Shown: positions 1 to 7,814 of the stretch, one piece after another | How the letters are laid out: every line of letters begins with the position of its first letter | Position numbering within the stretch: position 1 is the first letter of the stretch | Source of the DNA: Fundicoccus ignavus | Lineage (GTDB): Bacteria > Bacillota > Bacilli > Lactobacillales > Aerococcaceae | Assembly: GCF_009659375.1 (NCBI RefSeq) | Contig: NZ_WJQT01000022.1 | Coordinates: 1-40,312 of the forward strand | DNA length: 40,312 bases | Direction: 5' to 3' | Made by a program: the position numbers and the translations under genes | The notes under the pieces: generated by a model | What the model saw: only the letters and a program-made list of their open reading frames with translations | What the model was told of the DNA's origin: nothing | Database searches by the model: none

Positions 1-60
1 GTTCAGTTTTCAATGAGCTTTGTCCGATTGGAAACGCTTCGTTTCGCTTCGTGACAACTT
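1..60 (-). other. probable leader of an rRNA operon running off the left edge
   Basis: Read on the minus strand, this segment ends in GCTCATTGAAAACTGAAC, which resembles the boxA-like antitermination and leader sequence found just before 16S rRNA genes in Bacillus and Lactobacillales. It lies directly downstream of three strong leftward promoters. No rRNA sequence is inside the window, so the operon itself is inferred. Confidence 0.5.
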
Positions 61-64
61 CTAT

Positions 65-94
65 ATAGTAGCATGAGTTGCTTATTTATGTCAA
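65..94 (-). promoter_or_regulatory. rRNA-type promoter, proximal copy
   Basis: On the minus strand there is a perfect -35 TTGACA (89-94), an 18-base spacer and a -10 TACTAT (65-70). An A/T-rich stretch (about 97-127) lies upstream, where an UP element would sit. It is the nearest of three tandem promoters to the left edge. Confidence 0.7.
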
Positions 95-174
95 GCACTT
101 TTCAAAAATTCTTTAAAAAGTTTTTTTCTCAACTACCTCTCTTGCGTGCTTGTTTTCGTAATTGCAAGGTCTTT

Positions 175-204
175 ATCATAACATGGTCTTTAGTTTCGTG
201 TCAA
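175..204 (-). promoter_or_regulatory. rRNA-type promoter, middle copy
   Basis: Minus-strand -35 TTGACA (199-204), 18-base spacer, -10 TATGAT (175-180), preceded by an A-tract rich segment (about 207-222). The architecture is the same as in the neighbouring copies. Its -35 is 110 bases upstream of the proximal one. Confidence 0.7.
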
Positions 205-293
205 CAACTTTTTTTAAAAGTTTTCAACCGTTTCGCATGTCACTTAGACAGAAGATTTTGTTTAGTTTGTGTCGCCTCGTGACGACAAGAAAT

Positions 294-323
294 AATATAA
301 CATGGATTATGATTATGTGTCAA
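294..323 (-). promoter_or_regulatory. rRNA-type promoter, distal copy
   Basis: Minus-strand -35 TTGACA (318-323), 18-base spacer, -10 TATATT (294-299), with a very A/T-rich upstream stretch (325-360) resembling an UP element. It starts only about 40 bases downstream of the terminator of the candidate RNA gene, so it begins a separate transcription unit. Confidence 0.65.
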
Positions 324-360
324 ACATTTTTTTGTTTTTTCTTAAAAAATTTTAAATATT

Positions 361-390
361 AAAAGAGAGCCTCTAAAATCAGAGACTCTC
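361..390 (-). terminator. intrinsic terminator of the candidate RNA gene
   Basis: Ten-base stem (365-374 with 381-390, one mismatch) with a six-base loop. On the minus strand it is followed by TTTT and more A/T. No minus-strand protein gene ends here, so it most likely ends the RNA at 361-712. Confidence 0.6.
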
Positions 391-712
391 CTCGATTAAA
401 TAGATGATCTTTTGTGTGACTCAAATAGTCATATGTACCCGAACCTTCACTCCTTTTCATCTATTTAACTTCCGTGAAAATACCTTCATATAGTAGTACT
501 GATTTATTTCTTACTGTAATGCTACGGAGTTTATTTTTGTTAATTCAAAACTGTCTTGGTTCTAATTCTTGATATACTTTCCTTTTCATCAGAATCTATA
601 TCAACTTAAATTTTAAATCTTGACACTCTAAATCTAACTTTCACTTCATATATATCCGTCAGTACTACTTAGTATCCTCACTACCACACGAAGAAGTATT
701 CTACCTCTCCTG
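361..712 (-). ncRNA. candidate structured non-coding RNA, unidentified
   Basis: About 350 bases between the pgi terminator and the rRNA-type promoters have no credible ORF but look like a complete RNA gene on the minus strand. A promoter (-35 TTGTTA 743-748, 17-base spacer, -10 TATTAT 720-725) puts the start near 712. Three perfect helices are visible: 396-407 with 457-468 (12 bp), 492-502 with 659-669 (11 bp, long-range) and 569-576 with 597-604 (8 bp). A nearly palindromic segment lies at 511-520. The 3' end is a hairpin (365-374 with 381-390, one mismatch) followed by T-rich sequence. I looked for the signatures of tmRNA, RNase P RNA, SRP RNA and T-boxes and found none. Which RNA class it is, if any, is unknown. 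Confidence 0.5.
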
Positions 713-719
713 CATCTTT

Positions 720-748
720 ATAATAACATGAAAACGCTAACATAACAA
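720..748 (-). promoter_or_regulatory. promoter of the candidate RNA gene
   Basis: Minus-strand -35 TTGTTA (743-748), 17-base spacer and -10 TATTAT (720-725). It lies just downstream of the pgi terminator and reads into the structured region at 361-712. Confidence 0.5.
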
Positions 749-787
749 CCGTTTTAGCTTTTTTTAATATTTTCTTTACTTTATATT

Positions 788-816
788 TAAAAAGAACCGC
801 AAAAGCGGTTCTTTCG
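788..816 (-). terminator. pgi terminator
   Basis: Perfect ten-base stem AAAGAACCGC (791-800) and GCGGTTCTTT (805-814) with an AAAA loop. On the minus strand it runs into a T-rich stretch right after the pgi stop codon. Confidence 0.8.
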
Positions 817-823
817 TTTTAGA

Positions 824-2170
824 TTATTGTAAACGTGAGTTTAGTTCTGCAGCAAGCTCTTCGAATCCTGGCTTACCTAACAATGCAAACATATTGCGTT
901 TGTAGTCTTCTACTCCTGGTTGATCAAATGGATTTACGCCATTTAGATAACCTGAAATCGCAACTGCTTTTTCAAAGAAGTAGATTAATTGACCTAATGA
1001 ATGCTCATCCATAGCAGGTATGTTAACTAGTAAGTTAGGTACATTCCCATCTGTGTGTGCTAACAGAGTCCCTTGGAAAGCTTTTTTATTTACAAAATCA
1101 ATCGTTTGACCTTCTAAATATTGTAACCCGTCTAAATCTTCTGCCATTGCTGGAATTGTCATTTCATGTCTTGGTTTTTCTACATTCACTACAGTCTCGA
1201 ATAAGTTACGTGTTCCATCTTGAATACTTTGCCCGATTGAATGTAAGTCTGTAGAAAAGTTTGCACTTGCAGGGAAGATCCCCTTACTATCTTTACCTTC
1301 AGATTCTCCGAATAATTGTTTCCACCACTCACCAAAGTATTGTAATGAAGGCTCGTAATTCGCTAAAATCTCAACATCTCTACCTTTACGGTATAACATT
1401 GTTCTTAAAGCGGCATATTGATAAGCTTCGTTTTCTTCAAGTTTAGATGAACTATAGTTGTTCATTGCAAAAGCTGCACCTTCCATTAACTTATCAATGT
1501 TACCCCCAGCTACAGCAATTGGTAATAAGCCTACTGCTGTTAATACAGTAAAGCGTCCACCTACTCCATCTGGAATAACAAAAGTTTCATAACCTTCTGT
1601 ATCTGCTTCACCCTTCAAGGCACCACGAGCTTTATCTGTTGTAGCATAAATACGTTTAACCGCTTCTTCGTGACCATATTTTTTGATTAGGATCTCTTTA
1701 AAAACTCGGAATGCGATTGCTGGTTCTGTTGTTGTACCTGATTTAGAAATCATATTAATAGAGAAGTCACGGTCTCCAACTAACTCTACTAAGTCTTGAA
1801 GATATGTAGAGCTAATGCTGTTTCCTGCAAAGAAAACTTGTGGATTGCCTTTTTGTCCCTTATGAATATTATAAAAAGAGTTGTTTAAAAACTCGATTGC
1901 AGCACGTGCACCTAAATATGAGCCACCTATTCCAATTACAATCAAAACTTCTGAATCTTGACGGATTTTTTCTGAAGCTGCTTTAATTGCTGCGAATTCT
2001 TCTTTGTCATAATTCTCTGGTAAATCTACCCAATCAACAAAGTCACTTCCTGCACCTGTTTTTTCATGTAGTTGTTTATGTGCTAATTCAATATAAGGTG
2101 CTAATTGAGTTAATTCATGTTCACGATAAAATGGTGTTGCTTTTGAATAGTCAAATGTCAATTTTTCCAT
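824..2170 (-). CDS. pgi: glucose-6-phosphate isomerase
   Basis: Cytosolic glycolytic enzyme interconverting glucose 6-phosphate and fructose 6-phosphate. The 448-residue length fits the short Firmicutes form. Visible motifs are [11 protein letters not shown] (sugar-phosphate site, about residue 80), [10 protein letters not shown] (about 140), the family signature [12 protein letters not shown] (about 200) and the C-terminal signature with [12 protein letters not shown]. The ATG is preceded by GGAG at good distance. Its own terminator follows at 788-816. The S1-domain gene lies 46 bases upstream in the same direction, so co-transcription is possible. Identification is secure. Confidence 0.97.
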   Translation of the reverse strand: MEKLTFDYSKATPFYREHELTQLAPYIELAHKQLHEKTGAGSDFVDWVDLPENYDKEEFAAIKAASEKIRQDSEVLIVIGIGGSYLGARAAIEFLNNSFYNIHKGQKGNPQVFFAGNSISSTYLQDLVELVGDRDFSINMISKSGTTTEPAIAFRVFKEILIKKYGHEEAVKRIYATTDKARGALKGEADTEGYETFVIPDGVGGRFTVLTAVGLLPIAVAGGNIDKLMEGAAFAMNNYSSSKLEENEAYQYAALRTMLYRKGRDVEILANYEPSLQYFGEWWKQLFGESEGKDSKGIFPASANFSTDLHSIGQSIQDGTRNLFETVVNVEKPRHEMTIPAMAEDLDGLQYLEGQTIDFVNKKAFQGTLLAHTDGNVPNLLVNIPAMDEHSLGQLIYFFEKAVAISGYLNGVNPFDQPGVEDYKRNMFALLGKPGFEELAAELNSRLQ

Positions 2171-2216
2171 TTGTGTTCACTCCTCATTATTTATCTTAAT
2201 AATATTTCAATACATT

Positions 2217-2618
2217 TTAAACTCTTACTTTATCTGTAAAATCGTCTTGTTCTATTTCCTTTAGCGCTTCATCAATCCAGTGCGGCAATTTTTTAGCTAA
2301 GCTGCTAAATCCGATATTGGGTGTGTAACGTTTTCGACGACGTTTAGAACGTGCGGGAAAAGGAGGTGTATTCAACTTTTGTAATACGCGCATTGATAAA
2401 CTTATCTTATTTGTGAATTCATCAATATCAATGATCATTACTTTTAATTTTTGACCAATTTTTACAAAGTCATCAATTTCAGTCATATAACCATGACGGC
2501 ATTCCGAGATATGAATAAGTCCCTGTTCAGTATCTGATAGACTTATGAAAACACCATAGTTCTGAATACCTGTTACTTCACCTTCAATAATGTCGCCAAT
2601 CTTAAAATTTGTAGTCAT
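2217..2618 (-). CDS. S1 RNA-binding domain protein, GSP13/CvfD (YugI) type
   Basis: A 133-residue protein with one S1 (OB-fold) domain over residues 1-75. Visible pieces are GDIIEGEVTGIQNYGVFISL, GLIHISE and KLKVMIIDID. A basic stretch (SKRRRKRY, about 92-99) and a short helical tail follow. The layout fits Bacillus GSP13/YugI and pneumococcal CvfD, single-S1 proteins that bind RNA or ribosomes and affect stress responses. AAGGAG precedes the ATG. The gene lies between pgi and a cyclophilin gene, 25 bases from the latter. The family is clear; the targets are not visible from sequence. Confidence 0.88.
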   Translation of the reverse strand: MTTNFKIGDIIEGEVTGIQNYGVFISLSDTEQGLIHISECRHGYMTEIDDFVKIGQKLKVMIIDIDEFTNKISLSMRVLQKLNTPPFPARSKRRRKRYTPNIGFSSLAKKLPHWIDEALKEIEQDDFTDKVRV

Positions 2619-2643
2619 TATTGATTCTCCTTTTAAGTGAAAA

Positions 2644-3228
2644 TTATTTTACAGTAATGCTTTCAATCAGAATTTCTTCTTGTGGTTTATCCATAAAGCC
2701 AGTAGGTGTATTCTGAATGGCTTCAACTACTTCCATCCCTTTAACTACGTGCCCAAAAACTGTATGTTTTTGATCTAACCATGGAGTTCCGCCATTTTCA
2801 GCATAAGCTTCAATAATTGGTTCAGGGAACCCTGCACCTTTTAATTGACTTAACATTTGTGCGGGTACGTTAGGTGCAGTTACGATAAAGAATTGGCTTC
2901 CGTTAGTATTTGGTCCAGCATTTGCCATTGATAATGATCCATATAGGTTGAATAACAATGGAGTAAACTCATCTTCAAATGATTCTCCATAAATACTTTC
3001 TCCACCCATTCCTGATCCAGTTGGGTCTCCTCCTTGAATCATAAAATCTTTAATAACACGGTGGAAAATAATGCCATCGTAATAGCCTTTTTTCGCTAAT
3101 CCAACGAAGTTAGCTACTGTTTTCGGTACTAATTCTTCAAATAAAACTAGCTCAATATCACCTTTATTAGTATGTACTACAACTGTTGACTCTACATTAC
3201 TTAGGTTTAATTGTGGAAATTGTTCCAT
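2644..3228 (-). CDS. peptidyl-prolyl cis-trans isomerase, cyclophilin type
   Basis: Catalyses cis-trans isomerisation of prolyl bonds and helps protein folding. The 194-residue protein has the cyclophilin core: [20 protein letters not shown] (active-site Arg and Phe region), then [18 protein letters not shown] and [14 protein letters not shown]. No signal peptide or lipobox is present, so it should be cytosolic. AGGAG lies about eight bases before the ATG. It is probably first in a three-gene run with the S1 protein and pgi. Confidence 0.95.
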   Translation of the reverse strand: MEQFPQLNLSNVESTVVVHTNKGDIELVLFEELVPKTVANFVGLAKKGYYDGIIFHRVIKDFMIQGGDPTGSGMGGESIYGESFEDEFTPLLFNLYGSLSMANAGPNTNGSQFFIVTAPNVPAQMLSQLKGAGFPEPIIEAYAENGGTPWLDQKHTVFGHVVKGMEVVEAIQNTPTGFMDKPQEEILIESITVK

Positions 3229-3393
3229 ATTGTTGTATGCTCCTATTCTTTTTTTATAGTAGGTTCATTGAAAAATAAACACTCATTTACATTTTACACT
3301 AAAAGTAAAAAGATTTTAATAGTTATCGCGCTTTATTTTTGATATGATTGATTTACATCAAATAAAATTTATATAGAAGGATAATGATTCAGT

Positions 3394-3909
3394 ATGAACT
3401 TACCACTAGTCACGGCTTTTATTGCAATCTTCTTTACACAACTAATCAAATATCCCATCTCTTTCCTTTTTAATAAAAAAGGTGCAGAGATAGATATTGT
3501 TACTTCAACGGGTGGTATGCCAAGTTCTCACTCAGCTGCTGTTACGAGTTTAATCACTGCTCTTATTTTTGAATATGGTTTTTCATCTCCACATGTTGCA
3601 ATCGCAACTATCTTTGGTGTGATTGTTATGTTTGACTCGATGGGTGTTCGCCGTCAAAGTGGCGAACAAGGTATTGTGCTTGATATACTTGCAAAGAAAC
3701 ATCTACAAGAATTAAATCAACAAGTTAATCAGTATAACTCAACGTCAGAAGAATCCTACAAGGAAAATCCTGTATTAAACCAATATGACATTGAAGATTA
3801 TGAACATATGATTATAAAAAAATATTTAGGGCATAAACCTACAGAAGTTATAGGTGGCATTATGACCGGAGGAATTGTAGCCTTTGTCTGCCGAATGATT
3901 TTTAATTAA
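3394..3909 (+). CDS. divergent PAP2 family membrane protein (YuiD/DUF212)
   Basis: A 171-residue protein with an N-terminal hydrophobic helix (2-25), the conserved GGMPSSHSAAVTSL block (about 45-60), hydrophobic helices near 60-95 and a C-terminal helix ending at the stop codon. PSSHS resembles a phosphatase motif of PAP2-type enzymes, and FDSMGVRRQSGEQG is characteristic of the YuiD branch. A substrate cannot be named. The gene stands alone between a divergent cyclophilin gene and its own terminator. Confidence 0.85.
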   Translation: MNLPLVTAFIAIFFTQLIKYPISFLFNKKGAEIDIVTSTGGMPSSHSAAVTSLITALIFEYGFSSPHVAIATIFGVIVMFDSMGVRRQSGEQGIVLDILAKKHLQELNQQVNQYNSTSEESYKENPVLNQYDIEDYEHMIIKKYLGHKPTEVIGGIMTGGIVAFVCRMIFN

Positions 3910-3917
3910 ATTCTACT

Positions 3918-3943
3918 AAAGCTACCAATGGTAGCTTTTTTTT
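3918..3943 (+). terminator. terminator after the YuiD-like gene
   Basis: Stem AAAGCTACC (3918-3926) and GGTAGCTTT (3930-3938) with a three-base loop, followed directly by a T-run on the plus strand. Confidence 0.85.
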
Positions 3944-3963
3944 GTAAATTTTTTAATAATATT

Positions 3964-3991
3964 TTGCAGCAGTGAAAAAACTTGTTATAAT
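3964..3991 (+). promoter_or_regulatory. promoter of the ferredoxin-NADP reductase gene
   Basis: TTGCAG (3964-3969), 16-base spacer and an extended -10 TGTTATAAT ending at 3991. The -10 lies inside an inverted repeat ACTTGTT...AACAAGT (3980-4001), which could be an operator; no regulator is suggested nearby. Confidence 0.55.
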
Positions 3992-4035
3992 TCAAACAAG
4001 TACTTTTCGTAATTAACGACAGAAAGAGTGATACA

Positions 4036-5049
4036 TTGATTTCCCATGAAGAGATGTACGATATTACCATCATTGGTGGCGGTCCCGTTGGGCTATTTGC
4101 TGCTTTCTATGCTGGTATGCGTCAAGCTAAAATAAAAGTGATTGATAGTTTAGAAAATTTGGGTGGCCAACCTGGGCATCTTTACGCCGAGAAATTAATT
4201 TATGATATTCCTGCTTATCCAGCGATTTCTGGACAAGAACTTACAGAAAACTTAATTAAACAACTCGAGCGTTTTAACACTAGTTTCTGTTTAGGTGAAG
4301 AAGCACTTCGAATTGATAGATTTGAGCCAGAAGTTGATGTGCCTTATTTTGAAATTGAGACTACTTCAACAATCCATTACTCACGTTCAATTATTATCGC
4401 TGCAGGTAACGGAGCATTCCAACCTCGTCGATTAAATCTTGAAGACTCAAAAAAATATGAGCATAGTAATTTACATTACTATGTTAATAATTTAGAGCAG
4501 TTTAGAGATAAAGTGGTAGCAGTTTGTGGTGGTGGTGATTCTGCTGTTGATTGGGCGTTAACTTTAGAGCCCATTGCGAAAAAAGTATACATCATTCATC
4601 GTCGCAACAAGTTTCGCGCTTTAGAGCATAGCGTAAAACTGATGGAAGACTCCTCGATTGAAATTCTTACCCCTTATGTTCCGTCAAATATTGAGGGTGA
4701 TGAGAGCAAACTAAATAAAATCATCCTTAATGAAAGTCGTACTGACAATTATTTGGAACTTGAGGTTGATAATTTTATCGTCAATTATGGTTTCTCAACT
4801 TCAATAGGTAAAATAAAGTCTTGGGGCTTAGAAACCAAACGTAATGCGATTCTTGTAAATCAGCAATTAGAAACAAATATTCCAGGCGTTTATGCAATTG
4901 GTGATATTGCGGAATATCCTGGTAAGGTCAAAATTATTGCATCTGGTTTTGGTGAAGCACCACAAGCAATTAATAACGCTCTACTCTACATCGATCCAGA
5001 GAATACTACCCCGTCCGTTCACAGTACAAGTTTATTTGAAGGAGAATAA
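4036..5049 (+). CDS. ferredoxin/flavodoxin-NADP+ reductase, thioredoxin-reductase-like (YumC type)
   Basis: FAD-dependent oxidoreductase passing electrons between NADPH and ferredoxin or flavodoxin. The 337 residues hold two nucleotide-binding folds: an FAD site with GGGPVGLFAAFYAG near the N-terminus and an NADPH site with VCGGGDSAVDWAL near residue 165. GVYAIGDIAEYPGK closes the FAD domain. No CxxC redox pair follows the second fold, which separates it from thioredoxin reductase. The TTG at 4036 has AGAAAGAG seven bases upstream. An ATG at 4054 is an alternative giving the same fold. PgpA follows after four bases, so the two are likely co-translated. Confidence 0.9.
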   Translation: MISHEEMYDITIIGGGPVGLFAAFYAGMRQAKIKVIDSLENLGGQPGHLYAEKLIYDIPAYPAISGQELTENLIKQLERFNTSFCLGEEALRIDRFEPEVDVPYFEIETTSTIHYSRSIIIAAGNGAFQPRRLNLEDSKKYEHSNLHYYVNNLEQFRDKVVAVCGGGDSAVDWALTLEPIAKKVYIIHRRNKFRALEHSVKLMEDSSIEILTPYVPSNIEGDESKLNKIILNESRTDNYLELEVDNFIVNYGFSTSIGKIKSWGLETKRNAILVNQQLETNIPGVYAIGDIAEYPGKVKIIASGFGEAPQAINNALLYIDPENTTPSVHSTSLFEGE

Positions 5050-5053
5050 TATT

Positions 5054-5575
5054 ATGAGTCCGAATGAAAAATTATTGAAACAAAATATATTACGCAATCA
5101 TGCGATTAAATTATTAAATGATCGCGGTGTTGAATTAAAAGATATCTCGGACATTGTGTTCGATTTACAAAAAAGCTATGTTGATGACTTAACTCATGAA
5201 ATGTGTTTACATAACGTAGAAAAAGTATTAGACAAACGAGAAGTACAGAATGCTGTAATTACCGGCATTGAGTTAGATATTGCCGCAGAAAGTGGCCATT
5301 TATCTCCTGTTTTAAGTGACTTGTTAATGAGAGATGAAGGATTATATGGTATTGATGAAATACTATGTCTCAGTATCGTCAATGTTTATGGCTCGATTGG
5401 TTTAACTAATTTCGGTTACGTAGATAAAATAAAACCAGGAATTATAGGGAAGTTAAACGATGAGAAAAGCAATTGTTGCAATACATTTATTGATGATATT
5501 GTGGGAGCTTTAGCTGCAGCAGCTGCAAGTAGAATTGCACACGCTCAGCCTCAATTAGAAGATTTGAGCCGTTAG
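5054..5575 (+). CDS. pgpA: phosphatidylglycerophosphatase A family protein
   Basis: Expected to dephosphorylate phosphatidylglycerol phosphate in membrane lipid synthesis, or a related substrate. The 173-residue protein matches the Firmicutes PgpA (YutG) branch: ELKDISDIVFDLQKSYVDDL near the N-terminus and a small-residue-rich C-terminal helix with ALAAAAASRI. Strong transmembrane helices are not obvious, as in this branch. An open frame reaches upstream to 4892 but overlaps the reductase gene. The ATG at 5054 with GGAGAA just before it is the sensible start. The long hairpin at 5583-5628 ends the unit. Confidence 0.85.
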   Translation: MSPNEKLLKQNILRNHAIKLLNDRGVELKDISDIVFDLQKSYVDDLTHEMCLHNVEKVLDKREVQNAVITGIELDIAAESGHLSPVLSDLLMRDEGLYGIDEILCLSIVNVYGSIGLTNFGYVDKIKPGIIGKLNDEKSNCCNTFIDDIVGALAAAAASRIAHAQPQLEDLSR

Positions 5576-5582
5576 GCGTTTA

Positions 5583-5628
5583 AGAACGAAAAAGAGATAA
5601 GCCAATGTGGCCTATCTCTTTTTTCGTT
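5583..5628. terminator. convergent bidirectional terminator
   Basis: Very long hairpin: AACGAAAAAGAGATA pairs with TATCTCTTTTTTCGTT, with an inner GCCA/TGGC. T-runs occur on both strands. It separates pgpA (plus) from the TIGR01906 gene (minus). Confidence 0.85.
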
Positions 5629-5639
5629 TACTTGACGGT

Positions 5640-6263
5640 TCATATAAATACAGTAAACCGTGTAAGGTAGATAATCACTTCATAAATCAATATGGCAACT
5701 ACAAATAAAATCATAAATAAGCTTTCCGGCAGAACCGTAATCACAGGATCAGTTACAGGACTAAATAACCATAAATCATTTCTAAACAATATTTGATGGA
5801 ACAAAAGAAAAACCTGATCAAAAGCAACTACTATTAGAAACAAAAGAATTAGAGGAAAAGCAATCGCTATGATAAACCATCTTCCCATCCAAGGCTGAAG
5901 CTTTTGCTTATGTATCCATAGTATTGTGATAACACTTGCTATGACTCCTACAATCGCAACTACGAAACACATTAAGAATAAAAATTTAACTTCTTCAAAA
6001 TGGAATAAACCATTTTCTGAGCTACTAAAGTAAGGCATCTCTAATGCTTCAATTGCTGGATTAACTAAATATGAAATCAATACATTATAATTCTCCATCA
6101 ATTGTTCATGGCTCAAACCAGACACAGCACTCAAATCAAACCATTTAATTGCTAAGCTATAGAAGATAGGCGATGTGACAATCACTCCTGATATCGCCAA
6201 TGTTAAACTCGTAAAAATAAACAACATTGTCGCAAAAAATTGCTTCAAATAAAATATTACCAT
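5640..6263 (-). CDS. TIGR01906/DUF1461 family integral membrane protein
   Basis: A 207-residue protein with four hydrophobic helices (about 8-32, 92-115, 126-150, 175-203). The extracellular loop between the first two contains GLSHEQLMENYNVLISYLVN, typical of this uncharacterised family. Its function is unknown. The start codon overlaps the stop of the NagD-like gene by one base (TAATG), which implies translational coupling. It is last in the YunD-YutD-NagD operon. Confidence 0.85.
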   Translation of the reverse strand: MVIFYLKQFFATMLFIFTSLTLAISGVIVTSPIFYSLAIKWFDLSAVSGLSHEQLMENYNVLISYLVNPAIEALEMPYFSSSENGLFHFEEVKFLFLMCFVVAIVGVIASVITILWIHKQKLQPWMGRWFIIAIAFPLILLFLIVVAFDQVFLLFHQILFRNDLWLFSPVTDPVITVLPESLFMILFVVAILIYEVIIYLTRFTVFI

Positions 6264-7036
6264 TAATTAAACTCCCACTCTGACAAATCATTTAGTACAT
6301 ATGTTGGAGGAGTAGGTAATTGAGCTACTTCCTCAGCTTGTGTAACACCAGTTAAAACTAGCAATGTATCTACTCCAGCCTTTAATCCAGCTAAAATATC
6401 CGTTTCGTATTTATCTCCAATTAACAACACTTCGTTCGCACTCAATTTCAATTTCTTCAAAGCAGCTTCGACAATTAAAGGATTAGGCTTACCAGCTACT
6501 AATGCTTGTTTACCGGAAGCAACTTCTAAGAACGCTGTTATTGCACCTGAACTAGGCATTATTCCCTTTTCAGTTGGTATAGTTTGATCGGCATTTGTCA
6601 CTAAAAAAGCAGCTCCATTACGAATCGCCATAGCTGCAGTAGCTAATTCTTCATAATTTGTTTGGCGATTCAGACCTTGTACTACAACATCAGCTTGAGC
6701 ATCATTCACAATTCTAAAGCCAGCTTGTTTTACTTGATGGTGTAGTGCTCTTTCCCCAACTACAAAAATATTTTTATCTCGAAAATTTTCTTTCATATAG
6801 CTCAACAAAGCCTCAGTTGATGAATATACATTCTCTTGTGATACCGGCAAGTCGTAATCATTTTTTAAATGGTTCACAATTTCTTGTGGTGTCCGTGTTG
6901 CATTATTAGTTAAAAACACATACGCATCATTACGTTGATTTAATCGGTGGATAAATGTTTCTGCGCTGGGAATACGTCTTGTTCCATAATATGTTGTACC
7001 ATCTAGATCAATTAGGTAACCTTTATATTTCTTCAA
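6263..7036 (-). CDS. HAD-superfamily phosphatase, NagD-like (TIGR01457/YutF)
   Basis: Cytosolic haloacid-dehalogenase phosphatase; the family acts on small phosphorylated metabolites, but the substrate is not predictable. From the TTG at 7036 the protein is 257 residues. Motif I is LIDLDGT (nucleophile Asp), motif II is LTNNAT, motif III is at VAGKPNPLIVEAALKKL and motif IV is GDKYETDILAGLKAG. The frame is open to an ATG at 7072. However, TTG at 7036 has AGGAG seven bases upstream, begins MKKYKGYLIDLDGT as family members do, and removes an overlap with yutD, so I prefer it. Confidence 0.88.
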   Translation of the reverse strand: MKKYKGYLIDLDGTTYYGTRRIPSAETFIHRLNQRNDAYVFLTNNATRTPQEIVNHLKNDYDLPVSQENVYSSTEALLSYMKENFRDKNIFVVGERALHHQVKQAGFRIVNDAQADVVVQGLNRQTNYEELATAAMAIRNGAAFLVTNADQTIPTEKGIMPSSGAITAFLEVASGKQALVAGKPNPLIVEAALKKLKLSANEVLLIGDKYETDILAGLKAGVDTLLVLTGVTQAEEVAQLPTPPTYVLNDLSEWEFN

Positions 7037-7061
7037 CTCTTCACTCCTAGCAACTTCCACT

Positions 7062-7811
7062 TTATTTCCCATCCGTTTTCTTCTTAATCACAAATGATTT
7101 CTTACTACGTGTTTGTCTCTTATTAGATTGTGCCTGTGAATTAGAATCATTCGATTTGCCAACATTCACGCGTTTAACTACTTGTTTTTGTTCTGTCTTG
7201 GTATTATTTTGCTGATTAGCTTGATTTCGAATTTGAAACTCTTCTTTACTTGTCGTTTTATTCTGATCATTTGAATTTCTTGGTCGATTATTCCGTTTAC
7301 GACGACGGGAACTTGAAGTGAATTCCGCCTTTTTAGTTGATACCTGACTATTATTAGTAGGTACCACTTCAGCTAATGGAACAGCCATATTCTGACTTCT
7401 CTCTAAATATTGTTGGTACTTTTCTAAAGCTGAATCTTTTGCAATAACAAAATACTGACAGCCAAAATTACAATATTCTTTTAAATAATCATCTAAAAAG
7501 TTAATTTGTTGATCACGTGGCACTTTCCTTTGATTAACTTGGTAAAAACCTCTCAAACGTAATTGTTCGTAACCCCAGTCTCCAACTATAAAGTCAAACT
7601 TTTCAAAATACTCTTGATAACGTTGTTCAAAAGCTTCTAGTTTAAATCCCTCTCGATAATCTACAACAAGTTGATAAACTTGATTTTTGATTTGAATATG
7701 CTGCTCATCAATTTGGTGAATATCTTTATTAATATCTAAATTATCTGTCGCAATATCAGTTAATATTGATTCTAATTGATGCGACATTTTATTTTCTTCT
7801 TGTTTAGTCAT
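7062..7811 (-). CDS. YutD family protein with a long basic disordered tail
   Basis: A 249-residue protein. The N-terminal half (about 35-150) matches the YutD/DUF1027 family, with VVDYREGFKLEAFEQRY, FIVGDWGYEQLRLRGFY and DDYLKEYCNFGCQYFVI. From about 165 onward it is low-complexity, rich in Lys, Arg, Asn, Gln and Ser (for example SSRRRKRNNRPRNSN), and looks disordered and possibly nucleic-acid binding. YutD's function is not established. AAAGGA precedes the ATG. The gene starts three bases after yunD, within a conserved Firmicutes operon. Confidence 0.82.
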   Translation of the reverse strand: MTKQEENKMSHQLESILTDIATDNLDINKDIHQIDEQHIQIKNQVYQLVVDYREGFKLEAFEQRYQEYFEKFDFIVGDWGYEQLRLRGFYQVNQRKVPRDQQINFLDDYLKEYCNFGCQYFVIAKDSALEKYQQYLERSQNMAVPLAEVVPTNNSQVSTKKAEFTSSSRRRKRNNRPRNSNDQNKTTSKEEFQIRNQANQQNNTKTEQKQVVKRVNVGKSNDSNSQAQSNKRQTRSKKSFVIKKKTDGK

Positions 7812-7814
7812 TTA

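Noticed and set aside
73..362. Two overlapping small plus-strand frames
   Set aside because: They lie across tandem minus-strand promoters, consist mostly of Phe, Ser and Leu from T-rich DNA, and have no ribosome binding site.
4892..5053. N-terminal extension of PgpA
   Set aside because: It overlaps the reductase gene in another frame and lacks family similarity; the ATG at 5054 has a good ribosome binding site.
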